A stretch of 64,000 bases of DNA from Anaeromyxobacter sp. Fw109-5 (lineage in GTDB: Bacteria > Myxococcota > Myxococcia > Myxococcales > Anaeromyxobacteraceae), in assembly GCF_000017505.1 (NCBI RefSeq), contig NC_009675.1, positions 3,605,001-3,669,000 of the forward strand, given 5' to 3'. Numbering within the stretch: position 1 is the first letter of the stretch; each line of letters opens with the position of its first letter. Of this stretch, positions 44,143 to 51,333 are shown in pieces. Position numbers and translations under genes: made by a program. Below the pieces are notes generated by a model. The model was not told the origin of the DNA and made no database searches. It was given only the letters and a program-made list of their open reading frames with translations.

Positions 44143-45120
44143 ATGCGACTGCTCGCGAAGTTCAGCCTCATCTTCGTGGTGGTGTTCGGCCTCGGCCTCG
44201 GCGCGGCCGCCTACCTGTTCTACGGTCTCCTCCAGCGCAACGCGCGCGATCAGGTGCTCCACAACGCGCAGCTGATGATGGACACGGCCCTGGCCATGCG
44301 GTCCTACACCATCAAGCAGGTCAAGCCGGCCATCAACGACAGCTTCAAGGAGCAGGGGAAGCAGAGCAGCCGCGACGACGACGTGTTCCGCGAGCTCTGC
44401 GCCAAGCGCGGCTTCGCGGCGAAGCGCGTGTTCCGGCCGCAGACCGTCCCCGCCTACTCGGCCACCGAGATGTTCATGGAGCTCCGCAAGAAATACCCGG
44501 ACTACCTCTACAAGGAGGCGACCCTCAACCCGACGAACCCGCGCAACCGGGCCCTCGACTGGGAGGAGGACCTCATCAAGAACTTCAAGAACCGCCCCGA
44601 GATGACCGTGTTCGGCGGCGAGCGCGACACGCCGCTCGGGCGGGCGCTCTACCTCGCGAAGCCCATGCGCGTGCAGTCCGATTGCCTCGAGTGCCACTCG
44701 GTCCCGAGCGCGGCGCCCAAGGAGATGATCGAGCTGTACGGACCCAACAACGGCTTCGGGTGGACGGACGGAGACGTGGTCGCGGCGCAGATCATCTCGG
44801 TGCCGGTCTCGGTGCCGGTGCAGATGGCGAACCACGCCTTCCGCCGCCTGATCCTCTCGCTCGTCGCGGTCGGCGTCCTCACGCTGATCGTCCTCGACGC
44901 GCTGCTCTACGTCACCGTGATCCGGCCGGTGAGCCAGTTCGCGGCCCGCGCCGACGAGATCAGCAAGGGCCAGCTCGACGTGCCCGAGCTGCCGGTGCGA
45001 GGCAAGGACGAGATCTCGGTCCTCGCGGCCGCCTTCAACCGGATGCACCGCAGCGTGGTCGCCGCGATGAGGATGCTCGAGGACGAGCCGGACCGCACCC
45101 GCGATCCGGACGACGAGTAG
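44143..45120 (+). CDS. membrane heme sensor: DUF3365 domain plus HAMP, no output domain
   Basis: 325 residues. Helix one (FSLIFVVVFGLGLGAAAYLF) is followed by a periplasmic DUF3365/Tll0287-type domain (about 30-225) with one c-type heme motif, CLECH at 181-185, then helix two (LILSLVAVGVLTLIVLDALLY) and a HAMP-like segment (FAARADEISKGQLDVPELP). The protein ends soon after HAMP; no kinase, cyclase or methyl-accepting domain follows. It probably senses redox state or a gas and signals through a partner. It is convergent with the ECF sigma gene, 70 bases away. GGGGAGAGG precedes the ATG. Confidence 0.85.
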   Translation: MRLLAKFSLIFVVVFGLGLGAAAYLFYGLLQRNARDQVLHNAQLMMDTALAMRSYTIKQVKPAINDSFKEQGKQSSRDDDVFRELCAKRGFAAKRVFRPQTVPAYSATEMFMELRKKYPDYLYKEATLNPTNPRNRALDWEEDLIKNFKNRPEMTVFGGERDTPLGRALYLAKPMRVQSDCLECHSVPSAAPKEMIELYGPNNGFGWTDGDVVAAQIISVPVSVPVQMANHAFRRLILSLVAVGVLTLIVLDALLYVTVIRPVSQFAARADEISKGQLDVPELPVRGKDEISVLAAAFNRMHRSVVAAMRMLEDEPDRTRDPDDE

Positions 45121-45190
45121 CGCCTCGCGGTGCTCGCCGGGCGCGCGGGGACGGCTGGCGCGAGATCGGGCGGAGACCCCGCTCCGCTCG

Positions 45191-45784
45191 CTACTCGTCC
45201 AGCGCCTGCTTCTTGACCATCTCCGCGAGGCGCTTCTTGATCCGCTCGAAGCGCTTCATGAGCGTGAGCGCCTGGACGGGCTCGCCTCCGGCCGACATGA
45301 TCTCGGCGACCTCCTCCCAGGAGAAGCCGCGGTCGAGGCGCAGCGCCAGCAGTGACTGATCCTCCGCCGAGAGCGCCCGCCGCAGCTTCTCGAACGCGTC
45401 CCGCCGGCGCTCGACGCGCACCACGGTCTTCGTGCGGATCTCCTCGGCGAGCGCGGAGGCCTCGCCGGTCGCGAACCGCCGCCCGCGCCGGTGCCACGCG
45501 TCGTTGCGGATGCTGAGCGCGGAGTTCCAGGCGATGCGGAACGCCCACGTGCGCAGGGAGGAGCGACCCTCGAAGCTCGAGAGCCCGCGCCAGAGGCGCT
45601 CCGCGAAGTGCGAGAACGCGTCCGCGGCGTCCTCCTCGTCGCGCAGGACCGAGCGCAGGAAGCGCAGGATCTCCGGGCCGAGCGCGCGCAGCGCCGCGGT
45701 GGCGGCGGCCGACACGTCGCCGGCGTCGACGAGCTGCTGGACCGACTGCTGAACGGACGCTGCCGCGCTGTTCTGGTTCTCCAC
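45191..45784 (-). CDS. ECF-type RNA polymerase sigma factor
   Basis: 197 residues from a GTG start with AAGGAG seven bases upstream. Region 2 is seen in LRDEEDAADAFSHFAERLWR and SSLRTWAFRIAWN, and region 4 in LSAEDQSLLALRLDRGFSWEEVAEIM, with a basic tail (KRFERIKKRLAEMVKKQ). An N-terminal extension of about 40 residues is Gln/Ala-rich. No anti-sigma gene lies next to it. It is the nearest regulator to the peptide cassettes and the obvious candidate to read the shared GTCAG-N17-GTC promoter motif. I see no copy of that motif before its own gene. Confidence 0.85.
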   Translation of the reverse strand: MENQNSAAASVQQSVQQLVDAGDVSAAATAALRALGPEILRFLRSVLRDEEDAADAFSHFAERLWRGLSSFEGRSSLRTWAFRIAWNSALSIRNDAWHRRGRRFATGEASALAEEIRTKTVVRVERRRDAFEKLRRALSAEDQSLLALRLDRGFSWEEVAEIMSAGGEPVQALTLMKRFERIKKRLAEMVKKQALDE

Positions 45785-45966
45785 GGCCGGCTCCTTCGGA
45801 TGGACGCTGCGCGGTGGGCGCTCACGCGCCGCGCTCGCTCCCGGCGAGCGTGGTGCGAAGTATCGCCGCGCCCGCGGCCGGCCCAGCGATCGGGCGGCGG
45901 CGCATCCGCTCCGTCGCACGCGCGCTCCTCGGAGCCGGGAGCGTCGAGGACGAGCACGGCCCCGGC

Positions 45967-45994
45967 CTCACCGCACCTCCTCAGGTGTGGTGAG
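45967..45994 (-). terminator. hairpin downstream of peptide gene 1
   Basis: A 12-bp stem (CTCACCGCACCT with AGGTGTGGTGAG, one mismatch that is G-U in RNA) with a 4-base loop, about 57 bases after the peptide gene stop and upstream of the sigma gene. Confidence 0.5.
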
Positions 45995-46050
45995 CCGAGG
46001 CCGGATTCGTCGCGCCAGCTCGGGCGCCAGCTCGGGTTCCGCCGAAGCGG

Positions 46051-46317
46051 CTAGAGGGTGGTGGTCGCGCCGTTGGCCTGCTGCACGCCCGCCACCATGG
46101 TCACGTCGCCCGAGTTGTCGGTCGCGATCTGGTAGATGTTCGTGACGTTGGTCTGCTGCACGAGGGAGCTGAGCCACGGAGGCCCGCCGTGGCTCTTGTC
46201 GTGACCGTACGCGTTTCCCTGCCCCTTCGCGCCGGACACCGCGCTCAGCTCGTCGTCGCCGAGCGGGATCGGGGCCGACGCGGTGCGGAGGGGCTTCTCG
46301 TTCGTCTCGCGGCTCAT
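46051..46317 (-). CDS. exported peptide precursor 1 with double-glycine-type leader
   Basis: 88 residues. The leader (1-30) ends in PLGDDELSAVSGA, matching the leaders of the two neighbouring peptides; cleavage is expected after SGA (residue 30). The core of 58 residues starts KGQGNAYGHDKSHGGPP and continues with Thr/Val/Gln/Asn-rich beta-prone sequence (NVTNIYQIATDNSGDVT, VAGVQQANGATTTL). No Cys, so no thioether or disulfide chemistry. AAGGAG precedes the ATG. It is the most divergent of the three and lies closest to the sigma gene. Confidence 0.78.
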   Translation of the reverse strand: MSRETNEKPLRTASAPIPLGDDELSAVSGAKGQGNAYGHDKSHGGPPWLSSLVQQTNVTNIYQIATDNSGDVTMVAGVQQANGATTTL

Positions 46318-46408
46318 GAAAGTTCTCCTTCGACGTGTGAATTGCGTGGAGGACCGAGGAGAACCTGCGGGCGTCCCAGCGTTCCTCGCTGCTCCGCGGC
46401 CCGCAGGG

Positions 46409-46435
46409 GAGACCGGCCGGGACCGGAAAGCTGAC
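46409..46435 (-). promoter_or_regulatory. ECF-type promoter motif of peptide gene 1
   Basis: On the minus strand GTCAG-N17-GTCTC, 92 bases upstream of the peptide ATG. It shares GTCAGCTTTCCG and the CCGG-rich centre with the copy before peptide 3. Confidence 0.65.
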
Positions 46436-46564
46436 GCCAGGCGCACGTCCCGGGCCTGCGTCCGCCTCCGGTCTCCTGCGCCTCGCAGCGCCTCGCTCCG
46501 GAGTCCGGCGCGCGGTGCGGAGGCGCCGCGGCGCCCCTCGCCTCGGTTCGCCTCGAACGACGGC

Positions 46565-46609
46565 GGCCTCGCTCGACCGCACCGAGGGTGCATGCGGTCG
46601 AGCGAGGCC
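46565..46609 (-). terminator. 17-bp hairpin downstream of peptide gene 2
   Basis: Perfect inverted arms 46565-46581 and 46593-46609 (GGCCTCGCTCGACCGCA) with an 11-base loop, 57 bases after the peptide 2 stop. It nearly equals the hairpin after peptide 3, so it was duplicated with the cassette or kept by selection. Confidence 0.7.
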
Positions 46610-46665
46610 CGGGATGATCTGGACCCCGGCGATCGACGCGCCAGGGCCGTGTTCAGCCGACGCCC

Positions 46666-46893
46666 TTAGTGGGAGTAGCTGACCGACGACGAGTTGCTCT
46701 GGACCGAGCCCTGCGCGATGGCCACCGCGCCGAGGTTGCCGGCCACGAGCGCCGTGGGGGTGCTCACGTTGACCTGGGTGACCGTCACCGGGCTGCCCAG
46801 GGAGAAGATGTCCCCGGCCCCCGAGACCGCGCCGAGCTCCTCGTCACCGAGCGCCACCAGCTCCACCGACTTCTTCTCCGTCTTGCGATCCAT
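46666..46893 (-). CDS. exported peptide precursor 2
   Basis: 75 residues. The leader has a charged start (DRKTEKKS) and the motif VALGDEELGAVSGA; cleavage is expected after residue 26. The core of 49 residues, GDIFSLGSPVTVTQVNVS then TPTALVAGNLGAVAIAQG and SVQSNSSSVSYSH, is rich in Ser, Val, Thr, Asn and Gln, has alternating polar/apolar positions and lacks Cys. It is 42/49 identical to the core of peptide 3. An AG-rich site (agaggagaga region) precedes the ATG. No modification enzyme is encoded nearby. Confidence 0.8.
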   Translation of the reverse strand: MDRKTEKKSVELVALGDEELGAVSGAGDIFSLGSPVTVTQVNVSTPTALVAGNLGAVAIAQGSVQSNSSSVSYSH

Positions 46894-46981
46894 CGTGTCT
46901 CTCCTCTTTCGACGTTCGGGTGGTCGTTGCGTTGAGGGCTGATGGGTGGGCGACGCCTCGTCGCTCCCTCGGCCCGTCGGA

Positions 46982-47008
46982 GAGACTCGCCGGCGGCGGA
47001 GATCTGAC
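46982..47008 (-). promoter_or_regulatory. ECF-type promoter motif of peptide gene 2
   Basis: On the minus strand GTCAG-N17-GTCTC with extended GTCAGATC, 89 bases upstream of the peptide ATG. Confidence 0.65.
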
Positions 47009-47076
47009 ATCGCCCGCGCCCTCTCGCTCGTGAAGCATCGCGGCCGTCCCGCGCCGCACCTCTCCGCCGACGACGA

Positions 47077-47124
47077 CCACCTCGCTCGACCGCACCGGCA
47101 GGTGCATGCGATCGAGCGAGGTGG
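47077..47124 (-). terminator. 18-bp hairpin downstream of peptide gene 3
   Basis: Arms 47077-47094 and 47107-47124 with one mismatch and a 12-base loop, 59 bases after the peptide 3 stop. The CTCGCTCGACCGCACC arm is shared with the hairpin after peptide 2. Confidence 0.7.
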
Positions 47125-47182
47125 GGATGATCCGTGCTGCGGCCGGGCCGGGCGGCCCGGGGCCTGCGTTCAGCCGAGCCGA

Positions 47183-47407
47183 TCAGTGGCCGTAGCTGAC
47201 CGTGGACGAGTTGCTCTGCATCGAGCCCTGCGCGATGGACACCGCCCCGAGGTTGCCGAGCACGACCGCCGTGGGGGTGCTCACGTTGACCTGCGTGACC
47301 GTGACCGGGCTGGCCAGCGAGAAGATGTCCCCGGCCCCCGAGACCGCGCCGAGCTCCTCGTCCCCGAGCGCCACCGGGGCCATCGCCTTCTCCATCTTGC
47401 GATCCAT
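47183..47407 (-). CDS. exported peptide precursor 3
   Basis: 74 residues, leader DRKMEKAMAP-VALGDEELGAVSGA (cleavage expected after residue 25) and a 49-residue core beginning GDIFSLASPVTVTQVNVS and ending QSNSSTVSYGH. It is a recent paralogue of peptide 2; most changes are conservative (Leu/Val, Ala/Ser, Val/Met), which suggests the product is under selection. It is divergent from the exporter operon, 264 bases away, and so shares that intergenic region with it. Confidence 0.8.
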   Translation of the reverse strand: MDRKMEKAMAPVALGDEELGAVSGAGDIFSLASPVTVTQVNVSTPTAVVLGNLGAVSIAQGSMQSNSSTVSYGH

Positions 47408-47491
47408 TCGTCTCTCTCCTCGTTCGAGTGATTGCTGCGTCGAGGGCTGACGGGTTGGCAACGCTCGTCGTTGCTCGCTCAGCCCGTCGAT

Positions 47492-47518
47492 GAGACTCGC
47501 CGGGAGCGGAAAGCTGAC
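47492..47518 (-). promoter_or_regulatory. ECF-type promoter motif of peptide gene 3
   Basis: On the minus strand GTCAG-N17-GTCTC with GTCAGCTTTCCG, 85 bases upstream of the peptide ATG. Confidence 0.65.
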
Positions 47519-47627
47519 GTCGCTCCTGTCGCGGCCGCCTCGGGCGCGCGCTCGGGAGCGACCCGCCGCGATCGTGATCTGAGGATGGGCGATGGGCCTC
47601 GCGAGCGACGTCCGCCGTGAGGCGACG

Positions 47628-47654
47628 GTCAGATCGTCGGAGGTCGACGGTCCA
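47628..47654 (+). promoter_or_regulatory. ECF-type promoter motif of the exporter operon
   Basis: GTCAG-N17-GTCCA (GTCAGATCG ... CGGTCCATCC) ending 17 bases before the HlyD start codon. The leader would be only about a dozen bases, just enough for the GGGAGGG site at 47661. Confidence 0.5.
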
Positions 47655-47671
47655 TCCGACGGGAGGGCGCC

Positions 47672-49180
47672 GTGAGCGGAACCATGACTCGCAGGAACCC
47701 CCAGGCGTCGGTCTCGGAGATGGCCAGGGCGAGGAAGCGCGAGGAGTTTCTCGCCAGGATCCGTCAGGCGTCGCGGGTGGACGTCTCGGCGCAGAGCGCC
47801 CGTCCGAGCGGCAAGGGACGAGAGGCCGAGCGGGCCGAGAAGCGGCCGCCCGCCCGTCACCAGACCGTGGCCGTCGCGCCCGCCCCCGCGCCGGAGCGCG
47901 TGCCGGCTCGCGCCGAGCGCCCTCGGCCAGCGCCGGTCCGGGTCGAGCCCTCGCAGCCGGAGCGCGCGGAGCGGCCCCACGCAGCCCCCAGGCTGTTCCG
48001 CGAGGAGGCGCTCAAGCACCGCCTCGCCTTCGAGGAGGGGCGTGGCCTCGTCCGCGTGTCTCCCCCGTGGACGTGGGCGCTCCTCTGGGTCGTGGTGTCG
48101 GGCCTCTGCGCGGCGATCGCGACGTCGTTCGTCGGCAAGGTGGAGGTCACCGGGCGCGGGCGCGGCATCCTCCGGCCGGCCACGGGCGTCCGCGTCCTGA
48201 CGAGCCAGCTCGGCGGGACCGTCGTTCGCGTCGAGGCGCGCTCCGGCGAACGGGTGAAGGCTGGCACCTCGCTCCTCCGGATCGAGTCGCCGACCGTGCA
48301 GGCGCAGCTCCTCGAGGCGGACCGAGAGCTCGAGGCCCTGCGCACCCAGTACTCCGCCGTCTCCTCCCAGCAGGACGAGCACTACGGCGAGCAGCTCGCG
48401 AACCTGAAGGCCCGGGCGAAGCGCGTGGAAGAGCAGATCGCGAGCCTGCGGAGCTCCGCGCAGCACTACGAGCGCCGCGTCCAGGCCGACGTCGGCCTCC
48501 TGCAGCGGGGCCTCGTGAGCGAGCTGGCGGTGAGCGAGACCCGGGACTCCCTCGCGCAGGCCCAGCGCCAGCTGAGCGCCGCCGATCAGACCCTCGATCA
48601 GACGCGGCAGGAGCTCGCCTCGCTCGAGTCCCGGCGCGAGGACGAGCTCTGGAACCGCCAGGAGCGCCTCGCGGCGGCGCAGAACAAGCGCGACGCGCTC
48701 GCCGTGGTCCTCCGGCAGGCGGTGATCGAGGCGCCGCAGGACGGGACCGTCGAGGCGCTGCTGGTGAAGGAGGGCGAGGTGGTCCAGGCCGGCCAGCCCC
48801 TCGGGAAGCTCGTCCCGGTCGATTCCCCGCTCCAGGTCGTGTCCTTCCTCGCCGAGCGGGATCGCGCCTTCGCGAAGCCCGGCGACGAGGTTCAGCTGGA
48901 GCTCGATCAGCTGCCGCACGCCCAGTACGGCACGCTGCGGGCGAGGGTGCTGCGCATCGGCGACGACCTCGCCTCGCCCTCCGAGATCCACGACGCGCTC
49001 GGCGACCAGAAGCTCGAGGCGCCGAGCTACCGGGTCGAGCTCGAGATCACCGATGCGCGCGCGGCGGAGTCCGCGCACGTGAAGCTCCGCACGGGCACCC
49101 TCATGAACGTTCGCTTCACGCTCCGGACCGAGCGGCTCATCACGCTCGTCCTCAACCCGCTGCGGCGATGGTTCCGGTGA
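47672..49180 (+). CDS. HlyD-family periplasmic adaptor for peptide export
   Basis: 502 residues from a GTG start with GGGAGGG upstream. A long basic, Pro-rich cytoplasmic region (1-125) is unusual for the family. Then one helix (TWALLWVVVSGLCAAIATSFV), a biotinyl-lipoyl-like half (GVRVLTSQLGGTVVRVEAR, SGERVKAGTSLLRIESP), a long coiled coil (about 210-350) and the second half (VIEAPQDGTVEALLVKEGEVVQAGQPLG, cut here) with a beta-barrel end. It bridges the inner-membrane ABC exporters to TolC. First gene of the operon; its stop shares a base with the next start. Confidence 0.88.
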   Translation: MSGTMTRRNPQASVSEMARARKREEFLARIRQASRVDVSAQSARPSGKGREAERAEKRPPARHQTVAVAPAPAPERVPARAERPRPAPVRVEPSQPERAERPHAAPRLFREEALKHRLAFEEGRGLVRVSPPWTWALLWVVVSGLCAAIATSFVGKVEVTGRGRGILRPATGVRVLTSQLGGTVVRVEARSGERVKAGTSLLRIESPTVQAQLLEADRELEALRTQYSAVSSQQDEHYGEQLANLKARAKRVEEQIASLRSSAQHYERRVQADVGLLQRGLVSELAVSETRDSLAQAQRQLSAADQTLDQTRQELASLESRREDELWNRQERLAAAQNKRDALAVVLRQAVIEAPQDGTVEALLVKEGEVVQAGQPLGKLVPVDSPLQVVSFLAERDRAFAKPGDEVQLELDQLPHAQYGTLRARVLRIGDDLASPSEIHDALGDQKLEAPSYRVELEITDARAAESAHVKLRTGTLMNVRFTLRTERLITLVLNPLRRWFR

Positions 49181-51333
49181 TGGCCCGGCTCAGGCTGCGA
49201 CGGCGGCGCGTGCGGTTCGTCCCGCAGATCGAGGTGACCGAGTGCGGCGCGGCGAGCCTCGCCATGGTGCTCGCCTACCACGGGCACCACGCCCCGCTCT
49301 CCGAGCTCCGCCAGGCGTGTGGCGTGTCCCGCAGCGGAGCGGACGCGCTCTCCATCGTCCGGGCCGCGCGCGCGTACGGGCTCACCGCGAGCGGCGTCCG
49401 GGTGGAGATGGAGCAGCTCCCGCAGCTCGCGCTCCCGGCCGTGCTGCACTGGGACTTCGAGCACTTCCTCGTCCTGGAGCGCCTCACGGCGACCCACGCG
49501 CACCTCGTCGATCCCGCGTGCGGCCGCCGCGCCGTCCGCCTCGACGAGATGAGCCGGCACTTCACCGGGATCGCCCTCCAGTTCGCGCCGTCCCCCTCCC
49601 TCTCGCGCCGCCGCCGGACGCGGCCGAGCCTCGCGAAGTACCGCGAGATCTTCCGGCGGTCGCTCCCCAGCCTCGCCCAGATCCTCCTCGCGTCGATCGG
49701 GCTCCAGGTGATCGGCCTCCTCTTCCCGGTCGCCACGCAGATCCTGGTGGACTCGATCGTGGTCCCGCACCAGCCCGCCTGGCTCATGGGGCTCGGGGCC
49801 GCCCTCGCCGCCGCCGTCGTCACGAAGGCGCTCCTCATGGTGGTCCGGAGCTTCGTGGTCCAGGGGCTCAGGAACGTCCTCGACTTCACCCTCATGACGC
49901 GGTTCCTGAACCACCTCCTCCACCTGCCGCTCGGGTTCTTCATGCAGCGGGAGGCCGGCGATCTGGTGCAGCGCGTCCACAGCAACGCGACCATCCAGAA
50001 CCTGCTCAGCAGCCAGTCCATCTCGGCGCTGCTCGACGCGCTGCTGCTCGTCGGCTACGCGGGCCTGATGCTCGCGTTCGACCTGAAGCTCGGCCTCGTG
50101 ATCCTCGGCTTCGGCGCGGTGCGCGTCCTCCTGCTCCTCTTCGTCCGCGAGCGGAACCAGCTCGCGATGGCCTCCGAGCTGACGGCCTCCGGCCGCGAGT
50201 TCGGGGCGCTCCTCGAGGCGCTCAGCGGCCTCGAGACCACGAAGGCGAGCGGCGCCGAGAACCGGATGGTCCAGCGCTGGGCGCACCGCATGACGGGCCG
50301 CGTGAACGGCGCGCTCGAGCGCCGGAAGCTCACCATGCACGCCAGCCACGCGACGGTCCTCCTCCAGGGGCTCGCCACCGCGGTGGTGTTCCTCGTCGGC
50401 GGCGAGCAGGTCGTCGCGCAGCGGATGACGCTCGGCACGTTCGCCTCGTTCCTCGCGCTCCAGAGCCTGTTCATGTCGCCGCTCGACTCGCTGCTCGAGA
50501 CGGTGGGCCAGCTCCAGTACCTCGGGAACCACCTCGAGCGGCTGGACGAGGTGCTCACGACGCCGCCCGAGCCGTCGGGCAGCGCGGATCCCGGCCGGCT
50601 CCAAGGCGCCGTCGAGCTGACGAACGTCAGCTTCGCCTTCTCGCCGGGCGCGCCCCCCACGCTCCAGGACGTCTCGGTGTGCATCCGCCCCGGCGAGAAG
50701 GTCGCCATCGTCGGTCCGTCGGGGGCCGGCAAGTCCACGCTCGCGCGCCTCCTGCTCGGGATGCACCTCCCCACCGCGGGCACCATCGCCTTCGACGGCC
50801 GCGATCTGCGCGAGCTCGATCTCCGGAAGGTGCGCGACCAGATGGGCGTGGTCCTGCAGGAGACCTTCCTCTTCGACGACACCATCCGCGCGAACCTCGC
50901 CCTCAAGGACGAGGAGCTCCCCCTCGAGCGGCTGCGCGAGGCCGCCAGGCGCGCATGCGTGGACGAGGTCATCGACGCGCTGCCCGAGGGCTTCGGCAGC
51001 CGGCTGGGCGACAACGGCAACGTGCTCTCGGGCGGGCAGCGGCAGCGCCTGAACCTGGCGCGGGCGCTCGTCCAGGAACCCGCCATCCTCCTGCTCGACG
51101 AGGCGACGAGCGCCCTCGACCTCGACACCGAGCGCCAGGTCCACGCCGCCCTGGCGAGCCTGGGCTGCACCCGGATCCTGATCGCGCACCGCCTCGCCAC
51201 CGTGCGGGACGCCGATCGCATCCTCGTCCTCGAGGCCGGGAAGATCGTCCAGGAGGGCACCTACGACGACCTCGCCGCGCGCGAGGGCCTGTTCCGATCC
51301 CTCGTCCACGCGAAGGAGTTCGCCGATGCCTAG
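49180..51333 (+). CDS. C39 peptidase-containing ABC exporter (leader-cleaving)
   Basis: 717 residues. The N-terminal C39 domain is intact: Gln16 (PQIEVTECG), Cys22, His95 (FEHFLVL) and Asp111 (LVDPACG). Six helices (about 165-440) and an ATPase domain follow: Walker A GPSGAGKST, signature LSGGQRQRL, Walker B ILLLDEATSALD and the H-loop IAHRLATV. Such proteins cut at GG/GA/GS leader ends and export the core. The expected substrates are the three SGA-leader peptides next door. Start chosen at the ATG overlapping the HlyD stop (TGATG); ATG at 49168 is an alternative. Confidence 0.9.
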   Translation: MARLRLRRRRVRFVPQIEVTECGAASLAMVLAYHGHHAPLSELRQACGVSRSGADALSIVRAARAYGLTASGVRVEMEQLPQLALPAVLHWDFEHFLVLERLTATHAHLVDPACGRRAVRLDEMSRHFTGIALQFAPSPSLSRRRRTRPSLAKYREIFRRSLPSLAQILLASIGLQVIGLLFPVATQILVDSIVVPHQPAWLMGLGAALAAAVVTKALLMVVRSFVVQGLRNVLDFTLMTRFLNHLLHLPLGFFMQREAGDLVQRVHSNATIQNLLSSQSISALLDALLLVGYAGLMLAFDLKLGLVILGFGAVRVLLLLFVRERNQLAMASELTASGREFGALLEALSGLETTKASGAENRMVQRWAHRMTGRVNGALERRKLTMHASHATVLLQGLATAVVFLVGGEQVVAQRMTLGTFASFLALQSLFMSPLDSLLETVGQLQYLGNHLERLDEVLTTPPEPSGSADPGRLQGAVELTNVSFAFSPGAPPTLQDVSVCIRPGEKVAIVGPSGAGKSTLARLLLGMHLPTAGTIAFDGRDLRELDLRKVRDQMGVVLQETFLFDDTIRANLALKDEELPLERLREAARRACVDEVIDALPEGFGSRLGDNGNVLSGGQRQRLNLARALVQEPAILLLDEATSALDLDTERQVHAALASLGCTRILIAHRLATVRDADRILVLEAGKIVQEGTYDDLAAREGLFRSLVHAKEFADA

